From the NCBI GenBank assembly GCA_002331185.1, contig DCYW01000011.1, forward strand, positions 1 to 30,649: a DNA stretch of 30,649 nucleotides, written 5' to 3'. A program made the position numbers and the translations under genes. Shown in pieces: positions 14,607 through 21,526 of the stretch. Every line of letters begins with the position of its first letter. Positions within the stretch are counted from its first letter, which is position 1. The DNA comes from Patescibacteria group bacterium UBA2100. GTDB lineage: Bacteria; Patescibacteriota; Minisyncoccia; Phycocordibacterales; UBA2100. Under the pieces are notes generated by a model that had not been told where the DNA came from, searched no databases, and was given only the letters and a program-made list of their open reading frames with translations.

Positions 14607-14677
14607 CTACCGGACTAGGACTCGAACCTAGATTGCCTGGACCAAAACCAGGTGTCCTACCATTAGACGATCCGGTA
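14607..14677 (-). tRNA. tRNA-Gln (anticodon TTG)
   Basis: A complete 71-nt cloverleaf: acceptor TACCGGA/TCCGGTA (7 bp), D-stem GTCT/GGAC with one G-T pair, anticodon stem CCTGG/CCAGG with loop TTTTGGT (anticodon TTG at the central positions), T-stem CTAGG/CCTAG with loop TTCGAGT, discriminator G. CCA is not encoded. It decodes CAA, and CAG by wobble. It lies downstream of the dnaX-phosphatase genes on the same strand. Confidence 0.95.
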
Positions 14678-14684
14678 AATATAT

Positions 14685-14706
14685 ACTACATACGGCTGTA
14701 TGTAGT
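14685..14706 (-). terminator. Hairpin between the phosphatase gene and tRNA-Gln
   Basis: A 9-bp perfect stem (14685-14693 with 14698-14706) and 4-nt loop lie 24 bp after the phosphatase stop, followed in the minus direction by ATATATTTA. It is a weak terminator or a processing hairpin before the tRNA. Confidence 0.45.
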
Positions 14707-14730
14707 GTGCACTATCCTAGCAAATCTAAC

Positions 14731-15396
14731 CTATGAGTACCACCTTTCACGAACAATTTCTCCAAGATGAGCATAGTCGTTCCATGAGCACAGCGACCAC
14801 TCTTTTTTACCACTCACGGTAAAGTACGTGATACCAGTGTTCGCACTTCTCATAGTATTCATCAGTTGATTTACAAAAATGTCCGGAGTAAGGTATTCGC
14901 CGAGTAAGTGGTGTGCTATGAAAAACTTTAAAAAGAAACCGTGAGAAGTGAGTACGATATGTTCTTCAGGACGTGCTTCTAACAATTCAGTAAGATCTAC
15001 TACTCGTTTTTTAATGTCAGCAAAATGTTCACCGTTGTTGGTATTGGCATCATGCATCCAACTATACTCAAATTGCGCAACGGCTTGCTTCACTGCAGGG
15101 TCATCACGATGTTTTCCTTGAACTTCTAGAGGGAGTTCGCGTTCATATGCCATTGATACTGTTTCAAGAGGTACATTAGATGCGTTAGCAATTTTTTTTC
15201 CTGTGTCATACGCACGCACATAATGACTTGTGAGAACAACGTCTATGGGGATACTTCGAAAGCGAGCCGCCACAAAATCTGCTTGTTGTTCTCCATCTTT
15301 TGTTAATGGTGATTCTGCTCCCTCGCGAATACCTGTCTCATTTGCCCGACTACGTCCATGCCGTACTAAATAAATATGTTTTTTAAAATCATTCAT
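14731..15396 (-). CDS. Histidine phosphatase (phosphoglycerate mutase-like)
   Basis: A soluble member of the histidine phosphatase superfamily, 221 residues. The nucleophile motif is LVRHGRSRANE (H13), with SPLTKDGEQQADFVA after it, the proton-donor region around YERELPLEVQGK, and the second catalytic His in VLTSHGFFLKF. These features do not separate a sugar or nucleotide phosphatase from a cofactor-dependent phosphoglycerate mutase; the absence of the GESLxDT-type mutase segment favours phosphatase. Its start overlaps the end of dnaX by 8 bp, so the two are co-transcribed and translationally coupled. Confidence 0.88.
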   Translation of the reverse strand: MNDFKKHIYLVRHGRSRANETGIREGAESPLTKDGEQQADFVAARFRSIPIDVVLTSHYVRAYDTGKKIANASNVPLETVSMAYERELPLEVQGKHRDDPAVKQAVAQFEYSWMHDANTNNGEHFADIKKRVVDLTELLEARPEEHIVLTSHGFFLKFFIAHHLLGEYLTPDIFVNQLMNTMRSANTGITYFTVSGKKEWSLCSWNDYAHLGEIVRERWYS

Positions 15397-16435
15397 TATC
15401 TTCTCCGATTACCTGAACAAGAGCTAACTCAAGTGGAAGCTGTTTAATATATGCGTATGGTGTGTCTGCGTATGCACCAAGAATGGCAGCGAGTGTTTTC
15501 GAGTGTAACTTAGATCCAGTTGTTTTAGAAAGTTCCTTTAAAAAAGTAAATTCATCCTCACTAAATTGTTCAATAATGCGACTTTCCACCTTATTAGAAT
15601 TTCGTAACAATATAACAGCACGCACTCTATCAAGAATAAGTTTCAAGAAAGTGGTGAAATCAACATTAGCGTCGACTGCAGCATGTATCGCGGCAAATGC
15701 ATCATCTAGGGATCCAGTAGAAATTGCCGTTAGTAGCTCATGAATTACCTCAGCTCTCGGAGCGCCAGTCACTGCTTCAACTTCACTACGTGTTATTTTC
15801 TTGTCGCTTGAATAAGAAAGAACTTTCTGCAAAACACCAAGTGCATCTCGAAACGAACCTTCAGCAAGAATCGCAATGAGCTCTGCTGCACCTTTGTCTA
15901 ACGTAGCCTTTTCTCCTTTGGCAACTTTAAGTACTGCAGTTGAAAGAACTGATCGTGTTGGCTTTTTGAAACTATATGTTTGGCAGCGCGAAACAATAGT
16001 ATCTGGAAGTTTATCTATTTCTGTCGTCGCGAGAATAAATACGACGTGTTTTGGTGGTTCTTCCAGTGTTTTAAGAAATGCATTAAATGCCTCCTTGGTG
16101 AGCATGTGCACCTCGTCAATAATGTATACCTTATATTTCGAATCAAATGGCAGTGTATGCACTGACTCCTTAAGCTCACGAAAATCATCAATCTTGCGAT
16201 TTGATGCGGCGTCCATTTCATACAAATCTTTACTTGTTGTTCCGATTTCATTTGCAAGAATGCGTGCAATAGTTGTTTTTCCAGTTCCTCGTCCACCTGC
16301 AAACAAATACGCATGAGCTATATTTTTTTCAGCAATGGATTTCTTAAGTACTTCGATTACATGGTCTTGCCCAATGACATCTTTAAATGTTTGAGGGCGG
16401 TACTTTCGATAAAGTGCAATGTGATTTTCTGACAT
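15389..16435 (-). CDS. dnaX: DNA polymerase III subunit gamma (short DnaX)
   Basis: This is the ATPase of the clamp loader, which opens the sliding clamp at primer termini. Walker A GGRGTGKTT (48-55), Walker B YIIDEVHM (104-111), sensor 1 ATTE (136-139) and the SRC arginine-finger motif (149-151) are intact, followed by lid and collar domains. At 348 residues it ends with the collar; the tau-specific C-terminal domains are absent. The four-Cys zinc module that family members carry between Walker A and the DAASN motif is also absent: ANEIGTTSKDLYEMDAASN runs straight through. TGA is the stop. A TATACT box 8 nt before the ATG implies a leaderless mRNA. Confidence 0.95.
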   Translation of the reverse strand: MSENHIALYRKYRPQTFKDVIGQDHVIEVLKKSIAEKNIAHAYLFAGGRGTGKTTIARILANEIGTTSKDLYEMDAASNRKIDDFRELKESVHTLPFDSKYKVYIIDEVHMLTKEAFNAFLKTLEEPPKHVVFILATTEIDKLPDTIVSRCQTYSFKKPTRSVLSTAVLKVAKGEKATLDKGAAELIAILAEGSFRDALGVLQKVLSYSSDKKITRSEVEAVTGAPRAEVIHELLTAISTGSLDDAFAAIHAAVDANVDFTTFLKLILDRVRAVILLRNSNKVESRIIEQFSEDEFTFLKELSKTTGSKLHSKTLAAILGAYADTPYAYIKQLPLELALVQVIGEDNE

Positions 16436-16443
16436 ATCGAACT

Positions 16444-16452
16444 AGTATACCA
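16444..16452 (-). promoter_or_regulatory. Extended -10 promoter of dnaX
   Basis: TGGTATACT on the minus strand, hexamer 16444-16449, ends 8 nt before the dnaX ATG. No convincing -35 hexamer. Confidence 0.6.
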
Positions 16453-16480
16453 AACTCAAAAGAAAGAGGCTGTATATAAT

Positions 16481-16513
16481 AAAAAAGGCAATGCATCTCG
16501 CATTGCCTTTTTT
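16481..16513 (-). terminator. Terminator of the serS-ftsQ-dus operon
   Basis: A perfect 14-bp stem (16481-16494 with 16500-16513) of form A6-GGCAATGC...T6, 5-nt loop, located 17 bp after the stop of the Cys-rich ORF. It would also function in the other direction. Confidence 0.9.
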
Positions 16514-16529
16514 GTTCATATGTCAGCGG

Positions 16530-16757
16530 TCAGCCATACCGACCCAGCCCCTGCCAAAGAGCCGGAAGAATGACCAATTCAAACGGGTCTACTTCTTCAA
16601 CTGGTATAGTTTTGAAAGGACATTCACAGCTGCTGCACACTGGAGCCCGAGGCCCTTGCTGGTTTAACATCCTGCATAAATCAGGAGTAATTCCTCCAAC
16701 ATTTGCATTGAATTTGCATTCAGCGAACACTTCTTCGCCTTTTACTTTTCGATCCAT
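16530..16757 (-). CDS. Small Cys-rich protein, unknown function
   Basis: A 75-residue soluble protein with Cys at 14, 28, 41, 44 and 46 (the last three as CSSCEC). The spacing allows a zinc or metal site, but I recognise no family. It is the last gene of the serS - ftsQ-like - dus operon: ATG follows the dus stop by 38 bp with AGGGG as ribosome site, and a strong terminator comes 17 bp after its stop. The position and ribosome site support a real gene. Confidence 0.65.
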   Translation of the reverse strand: MDRKVKGEEVFAECKFNANVGGITPDLCRMLNQQGPRAPVCSSCECPFKTIPVEEVDPFELVILPALWQGLGRYG

Positions 16758-16795
16758 TAGTTTTCCCCTAAGGTTCCGTGAATCTGTAAATTAGA

Positions 16796-17788
16796 TTACT
16801 CTACCCCAACAGATTCAGCAAGATGTTTTTCTATAACTTCTCGTACTTGTGCAGCATCAGCACAGGCCATAAGTGCAATACGGAGTTGCTTTGCCCCTTC
16901 AAAACCTTCAACGTAGCTCGAAAAATGCTTTCGCATGGTTGCAAAACTCTTTTTTCCATCAAACACTTTTTCAAATAAATCCGAATGTTCCATCAAGACA
17001 GCAAGTTTCTCTTCGAGAGTGGGAATATATTCACTCATTGCCCATGGATTACCAAACATGCCACGCCCTATCATCACGCCGTCTGCCCCACTTTCTTCCG
17101 CTCGCTCGCGTGCATGCATGATGCTAACAACGTCCCCATTTCCTATAATCAATGTCTTTTGCTTCTTTGCATCAAAAAAGGCATCACGAATAGCAACAGC
17201 ATCCGCGATAAGATTCCACTGCGCTGGTACTTTACTCATTTGTTTTCGTGTCCGTGCGTGCAATGTAATAGCAGCTGGATTTGTTTCAAGCAATATCGTT
17301 AACCACTGTTTCAATTCAACCTTATCGTAGCCAACTCTAGTTTTAACAGACACCGGCAAATCGCCGGCTCCTTTCTTTGCAGCATAAATAATTTCTTGAG
17401 CAAGTTGAGGGTTTTTAATAAGCGCTGCGCCAGCCCCTTGTTTTTCAACAGACCTATCCGGACACCCCATATTTATATCTACGCCATCAAATCCACACTC
17501 AAGTGCAACAGCAGCTGCTTTCTCGATATGCTCTGGCGTCGCACTAAAAATTTGAGCAACAATAGGACGCTCTTTTTCACCAAATTTAAATTTCATTCGC
17601 AATTTCTTTTGCCCTTTTTCATCTGCAAAAACCAATCCATCAGCTGAGGTAAACTCAGTGAAAGTCACATACTTGCCTCCCGTACCTTTACTGTACTTTG
17701 CGATGATAGAGCGGAAGGCTGCATCGGTTACATCCTCCATCGGTGCGCATACGAAAAATGGTTTTTCTAATGTTTCCCAAAAATTCAT
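16796..17788 (-). CDS. dus: tRNA-dihydrouridine synthase
   Basis: This FMN enzyme reduces uridine to dihydrouridine in the tRNA D-loop. A TIM-barrel order is clear: CAPMEDVTDAAFR at the N-terminus, VDINMGCPDRSVEKQGAGAAL with the catalytic Cys, VSVKTRVGYD, ITLHARTRKQM (catalytic His region), IIGNGDV, and GADGVMIGRGMFGNPW for FMN phosphate binding. The C-terminal helical domain completes the 330 residues. The DusB-like group is probable, but the subgroup is not certain from motifs. It starts 15 bp after the ftsQ-like stop. Confidence 0.93.
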   Translation of the reverse strand: MNFWETLEKPFFVCAPMEDVTDAAFRSIIAKYSKGTGGKYVTFTEFTSADGLVFADEKGQKKLRMKFKFGEKERPIVAQIFSATPEHIEKAAAVALECGFDGVDINMGCPDRSVEKQGAGAALIKNPQLAQEIIYAAKKGAGDLPVSVKTRVGYDKVELKQWLTILLETNPAAITLHARTRKQMSKVPAQWNLIADAVAIRDAFFDAKKQKTLIIGNGDVVSIMHARERAEESGADGVMIGRGMFGNPWAMSEYIPTLEEKLAVLMEHSDLFEKVFDGKKSFATMRKHFSSYVEGFEGAKQLRIALMACADAAQVREVIEKHLAESVGVE

Positions 17789-17803
17789 TGCACTAGACTA
17801 CCA

Positions 17804-18703
17804 CTACTCTTCTTGTGTGTCAGTACTTTCCTTAAATGTGTGGTATACGCGCTCTCCAAAGCGCATATCTATATATCGGAGCTCGCTGAGCTTATCTCGT
17901 AGAAGATATTCATCTAATACGGCTTCAAGATTAACTGCGGTTGTTTCGAGATCCTTATCTAACGCTATTCGAATTTCCCACCCAGGTTCTACATATATTC
18001 GTCCATCAATTCCTTCAAATACAAATTTAGTAGCATACACGTCTAAAACTTTTAATGTAGCGAGAAAGTTTTTGACATCTTGAAAATATTTCGGTTCCAC
18101 AAATGTGCGCAATACATCACTTTTTGTTTCATCAATCCCTTTTTCAAAAATCAGAAAATCAGCGAGAGGCGATTCCTCATATATAAATCCTTCGTTATCT
18201 ATAAAGTAACAGGTATATAATTCATCAGAATTTCTACACCATTGTGCATATGGTTCGCGCTCAGTAATGGTTACTCGTACCTGCTGTTTTGTTATTTGTG
18301 AATCAATAGTGACACCTTTTATTTCAGGAAACTCGTACAAAAGGATTCTTTCGAGCTCAGCAGCAGGATACAATACTGTATTTTGCTTTGAAAAGAGACC
18401 GATGAGCGGTTTTTGCGTATTGCGAAAAAGAATATGTTGTATTGCCCGCGTTCGCACTTCACTATTTCCAATAATTTCAGTTTTTTGTATAGCAAGTACA
18501 GGTGAAAATGAAATCCAACTGAGTGCTCCTAGTAGAGAAGTAATTATAATAAGTATAAAGCCAAAAATCAGGAGCCGTACTCTGAAGCGTTTTTGAGCAA
18601 TTTTTGAGCGCACTAATTTCGTCTGCGCTCTGGTAAATTTTTTAGACACCTTTTTTTTCCTTGCTGTCGAGTTTTGTGATGCTCGACGACTTTTACGCCA
18701 CAT
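17804..18703 (-). CDS. ftsQ: FtsQ/DivIB-like cell-division protein
   Basis: A bitopic membrane protein of 299 residues. A long basic cytoplasmic N-terminus (about 1-40, Arg/Lys-rich) precedes one TM helix (LLIFGFILIIITSLLGALSW), then a POTRA-type start IQKTEIIGNSEVRTRAIQ and a beta-rich extracytoplasmic domain ending in a typical VYHTFK tail. This layout fits FtsQ/DivIB, the divisome scaffold linking FtsB/FtsL. Sequence conservation is low, so the symbol is tentative. ATG at 18703 lies 4 bp after the serS stop with AGAGG upstream; a GTG at 18736 would extend into serS and is less likely. Its place between serS and dus, outside a dcw cluster, is unusual. Confidence 0.75.
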   Translation of the reverse strand: MWRKSRRASQNSTARKKKVSKKFTRAQTKLVRSKIAQKRFRVRLLIFGFILIIITSLLGALSWISFSPVLAIQKTEIIGNSEVRTRAIQHILFRNTQKPLIGLFSKQNTVLYPAAELERILLYEFPEIKGVTIDSQITKQQVRVTITEREPYAQWCRNSDELYTCYFIDNEGFIYEESPLADFLIFEKGIDETKSDVLRTFVEPKYFQDVKNFLATLKVLDVYATKFVFEGIDGRIYVEPGWEIRIALDKDLETTAVNLEAVLDEYLLRDKLSELRYIDMRFGERVYHTFKESTDTQEE

Positions 18704-18707
18704 ACCT

Positions 18708-19979
18708 CTAGCGTTTACTAATGACCTCCCTCCCACCTAAATACGAACGGAGTACTTCGGGAATCTGTATTGAACCATCTGCTTGCTGGTAGTTTTCAAC
18801 AAGCGATACGAGAATACGAGGACCTGCTACAGCAGTGTTGTTAAGCGAATGTGCGAAACGCTTTTTCCCCTCACCATCACGATACGTAATATTGAAACGA
18901 CGTGTTTGGAAATCGTGGAAATATGACGATGAGTGAGTTTCTCTATATTTATTTTCTTTTGGAACCCATGCCTCTATGTCGTATTTTTTTACCTGTCCTT
19001 GTCCCAAGTCGCCTCCACAGTTCACAACAACATGATACGGGATACCAAGTGACTGCATAAATTCTTCAGTATTTTGTGTAAGCCATTCGTGTAGCTCGAC
19101 AGTTTTTTCATGGCTCGCTTCGGACAAAATGACCTGTTCCCATTTAAAGAATTCGTGGACACGTATTAAACCCTTTGTATCTTTCCCGTGACTTCCTGCC
19201 TCCCGTCTAAAGCAAGGAGAAAAAGCTAAGAGTTTTATTGGGAGCGTACTAAAATCAATTTCTTCGTCTTTATAGTATCCCATTACCGGTACCTCAGCAG
19301 TTCCAATAAGAAACTCGTCATCTTGTGTTTTATACAAATCCTCAGCTTCGTTTGGTAAATGCCCCGTACCATAAAAGTTTTCTTTACGAACGATTGTCGG
19401 TGGCATCATAAGATTCAATCCCTTTTTCATAAAGAAATCTCGAGCGTAGTTCCACAGAGCAAATGAAAGCTCTACACCTTCATTCTTTAGAAAATATCCA
19501 CGAAAACCATGTACTTTAGAACCTCGTTCAAAGTCAACCATGTCGAGTTGGGTTAATATATCGATGTGATCTTTCGGCTCAAAGCTAAATTGCGACTTGT
19601 CTCCCCACGTTCTTATCTCAACATTATCTTCGTCACTCTCACCGTCTGGTACCGACATATCTGGCACATTGGGAACTTGCAGCATAAGTGCCTGCCACTG
19701 TTTCATTAATTCTTTCAACGCATCTTCCTCTTTCTGCATATCAGCCTTAAGAGTTTGCATCTGCTGAATCATTTCTTGTCGCTTTTCTGAATCACTTTCT
19801 GATGCAATAGTCTTTGTAGCTTCATTTTGCTGTGCACGCTTTTCTTCAACAACCCGTAAAAGCTCTTTGCGAGAATCATCAAGTGCAATAAGTAAATCCA
19901 AATCGATATCGATATGTTTCTTTTTTGCACCGGCGGCAACAACGTCTTTGTTGTCCCGTATAAATTTAATGTCTAGCAT
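18708..19979 (-). CDS. serS: Seryl-tRNA synthetase
   Basis: A class II aminoacyl-tRNA synthetase charging tRNA-Ser, 423 residues. The N-terminal coiled coil (about 30-105, with many Glu/Lys/Gln heptads) binds the long variable arm. The catalytic part shows TAEVPVMGYY, motif 2 FRREAGSHGKDTKGLIRVHEF, and motif 3 HSLNNTAVAGPRILVSLVEN, in which the usual GLAVGR is AVAGPR with the Arg kept. Start ATG at 19979 (MLDIKFIRDN) is standard; an upstream in-frame extension would cross dprA's start. A TATAAC box 9 nt upstream suggests a leaderless mRNA. It leads the operon with ftsQ, dus and the Cys-rich ORF. Confidence 0.96.
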   Translation of the reverse strand: MLDIKFIRDNKDVVAAGAKKKHIDIDLDLLIALDDSRKELLRVVEEKRAQQNEATKTIASESDSEKRQEMIQQMQTLKADMQKEEDALKELMKQWQALMLQVPNVPDMSVPDGESDEDNVEIRTWGDKSQFSFEPKDHIDILTQLDMVDFERGSKVHGFRGYFLKNEGVELSFALWNYARDFFMKKGLNLMMPPTIVRKENFYGTGHLPNEAEDLYKTQDDEFLIGTAEVPVMGYYKDEEIDFSTLPIKLLAFSPCFRREAGSHGKDTKGLIRVHEFFKWEQVILSEASHEKTVELHEWLTQNTEEFMQSLGIPYHVVVNCGGDLGQGQVKKYDIEAWVPKENKYRETHSSSYFHDFQTRRFNITYRDGEGKKRFAHSLNNTAVAGPRILVSLVENYQQADGSIQIPEVLRSYLGGREVISKR

Positions 19980-19988
19980 ATATTCCTT

Positions 19989-19996
19989 GTTATAAT
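19989..19996. promoter_or_regulatory. Shared divergent -10 region of serS and dprA
   Basis: The 8 bp GTTATAAT read TATAAT on the plus strand (19991-19996) toward dprA and TATAAC on the minus strand (19989-19994) toward serS. The start codons are 28 bp apart, leaving 11 and 9 nt from -10 to ATG respectively. Confidence 0.6.
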
Positions 19997-20007
19997 TGAA
20001 TCGTACT

Positions 20008-20868
20008 ATGAGCCAGCTCATTCAACAAATCTTTCCAAAGGACTTCCACCCACTATTGCGGGAAATTAATGATCCACCCGAGAGTTTGTATGTACAAGGA
20101 GTCCTTCCAAGTTCAAGAACGACACTACTTACTGTAGTAGGTTCAAGAAAATCTACAAGCTATGGGCGTGACGTAGTCGACTATCTTATTGGTGGATTAA
20201 AGGGATATGATATTTCGATAGTTTCGGGATTAGCACTAGGTATAGATGGTCATGCACACACCGCTGCCTTAAACGCAGGTTTGCACACCACCGCAGTACC
20301 TGGCTCTGGTCTTTCGGAAAAGGTTTTATATCCACGCTCACATGTACAGCTCTCTCAACACATACTAGAAAGTGGTGGTGCGCTAGTAAGTGAGTTAGAA
20401 CCAGAGCAAGGTGCAGCACCATGGACATTCCCAAAGCGAAATAGAATCATGGCAGGTATGTCACATGCCGTACTAATTATTGAGGCAACTGAACGTTCAG
20501 GTACGTTAATTACGGCACGACTTACAACCGACTACAATAGAGAATTACTGGTGGTACCAGCTTCTATTTTTGCAGCCTCATCGCGTGGAGCACATCAATT
20601 TTGGAAACTAGGTGCTACCCCCATAACTACACCAGAAGATATATTAGATGTGTTCAGTATAAAACACAATGTTCACGATGAGAAACAAAGTAACTTAAAA
20701 TTATCTCCTGAAGAACAAAAAATCTACAATCTTCTAGCCGAACCAAAAACGCGAGATGAATTTATTGAAGAAATTGCACTTCCTATTACTCAGGCAAATA
20801 TACTGTTATCTAAACTCGAGCTCGATGAAGTTATTGTTGAGAAACTCGGGACACTAAGACGGAAATAA
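20008..20868 (+). CDS. dprA: DprA/Smf DNA-processing protein
   Basis: DprA binds incoming single-stranded DNA during transformation and loads RecA. The Rossmann-like DprA domain is clear: TVVGSRKSTSYGRDVV, ISIVSGLALGIDGHAHTAAL, TTAVPGSGLSEKVLYPRSH, GGALVSELEP, FPKRNRIMAGMSHAVLIIEA, SGTLITARL and GAHQFWKLGA. A C-terminal winged helix (about 230-285; LSPEEQKIYNLLAEPKTRDEF onward) is present. The N-terminal SAM domain is absent. ATG at 20008 is chosen; an in-frame TTG at 19997 overlaps the -10 box. Presence of dprA is consistent with DNA uptake in CPR bacteria. A strong terminator follows the stop. Confidence 0.95.
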   Translation: MSQLIQQIFPKDFHPLLREINDPPESLYVQGVLPSSRTTLLTVVGSRKSTSYGRDVVDYLIGGLKGYDISIVSGLALGIDGHAHTAALNAGLHTTAVPGSGLSEKVLYPRSHVQLSQHILESGGALVSELEPEQGAAPWTFPKRNRIMAGMSHAVLIIEATERSGTLITARLTTDYNRELLVVPASIFAASSRGAHQFWKLGATPITTPEDILDVFSIKHNVHDEKQSNLKLSPEEQKIYNLLAEPKTRDEFIEEIALPITQANILLSKLELDEVIVEKLGTLRRK

Positions 20869-20869
20869 G

Positions 20870-20901
20870 AAAAGACCCGCAAGTAAACTTGCGGGTCTTT
20901 T
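20870..20901. terminator. Bidirectional terminator between dprA and the glycine-zipper gene
   Basis: A perfect 15-bp stem (20870-20884 with 20887-20901), with GACCCGC inside and T-run after it on the plus strand; A-run on the other side lets it serve the convergent gene too. Confidence 0.9.
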
Positions 20902-20921
20902 TTGCTTGCTTGCAGAACACC

Positions 20922-21383
20922 CTAATGGCGACCTACCTCTCCACCAATCCACGCACCAACTGCAGCACCAACTCCTGCACCGATAATCGTTTCAGCGGAA
21001 GCACCGCTTCTATGATTTCGATAACGATAGCGCGGAGAGAGATGGTTCCGTCGAGGTGGTGCCAAACGATAGACACGTCGGGGGTGAGGCTGACGATAGG
21101 CGGGACCATGTCGATAACCATCACGACGAACAATCTGTTGTCGCTGATACACATCATAAGATGGGCGCCGTTGGTCAAAGTAGCGATTCTCATTACTCCG
21201 TCGCATAGCATTGCAAATGGAAGGCGAATCGACAACTTGACGACGAACAATTTCGTTTGTTCCGGGATCCCGAATAACGCAAGTCACTCGAGCCCCTTGT
21301 GCCATCGCGGTGCTTTGGCCAAAAGCAATAAATCCAATCACAGCGGCTGCAACCAAACTAAAGAGCTTAAAAAAGTTACGCAT
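20922..21383 (-). CDS. Secreted Arg/Tyr-rich protein with C-terminal glycine zipper
   Basis: No family assigned. Residues 1-28 form a Sec signal peptide ending AMA. The mature part begins with a short beta-like stretch (RVTCVIRDPGTNEIVRRQ) with two Cys, then a strongly basic region (about 65-130) rich in Arg, Tyr, Pro, His and Gln, and ends in a glycine zipper IIGAGVGAAVGAWIGGEVG. Glycine zippers of this type insert in membranes or mediate self-association, as in some outer-envelope lipoproteins. The basic region could bind anionic polymer or nucleic acid (inference). It has an SD (AAAGGGAAG) and a strong promoter. Confidence 0.8.
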   Translation of the reverse strand: MRNFFKLFSLVAAAVIGFIAFGQSTAMAQGARVTCVIRDPGTNEIVRRQVVDSPSICNAMRRSNENRYFDQRRPSYDVYQRQQIVRRDGYRHGPAYRQPHPRRVYRLAPPRRNHLSPRYRYRNHRSGASAETIIGAGVGAAVGAWIGGEVGRH

Positions 21384-21417
21384 AGCGCTTCCCTTTCTTT
21401 AAAAGTAACCAACCGTT

Positions 21418-21445
21418 ATTATAACCTATTTGACGCAAGCGTCAA
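21418..21445 (-). promoter_or_regulatory. Promoter and overlapping palindrome of the glycine-zipper gene
   Basis: TTGACG (21440-21445), 16-bp spacer, TATAAT (21418-21423) on the minus strand. The -35 is one arm of the palindrome TTGACGC-AA-GCGTCAA (21430-21445), placing a candidate operator across the -35 and spacer. Confidence 0.7.
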
Positions 21446-21526
21446 TATGTGTCATCTTTCCTCTTTCGCACCTTTATTCATCTAAATATTTTGCTTTTTT
21501 TATAAGAGCATGTAACCCTAGCGCCT

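Noticed and set aside
14425..14624. Complete integrative element in tRNA-Gln
   Set aside because: The direct repeats enclose under 200 bp with no integrase or any ORF, so only a remnant or repeat element can be claimed.
18704..18736. GTG start for the ftsQ-like gene inside serS
   Set aside because: The ATG at 18703 has AGAGG before it and follows the serS stop; the extension adds no recognisable sequence.
19997..20007. TTG start for dprA 11 bp upstream of the ATG
   Set aside because: The TTG overlaps the -10 box, so it would lie outside or at the very tip of the transcript.
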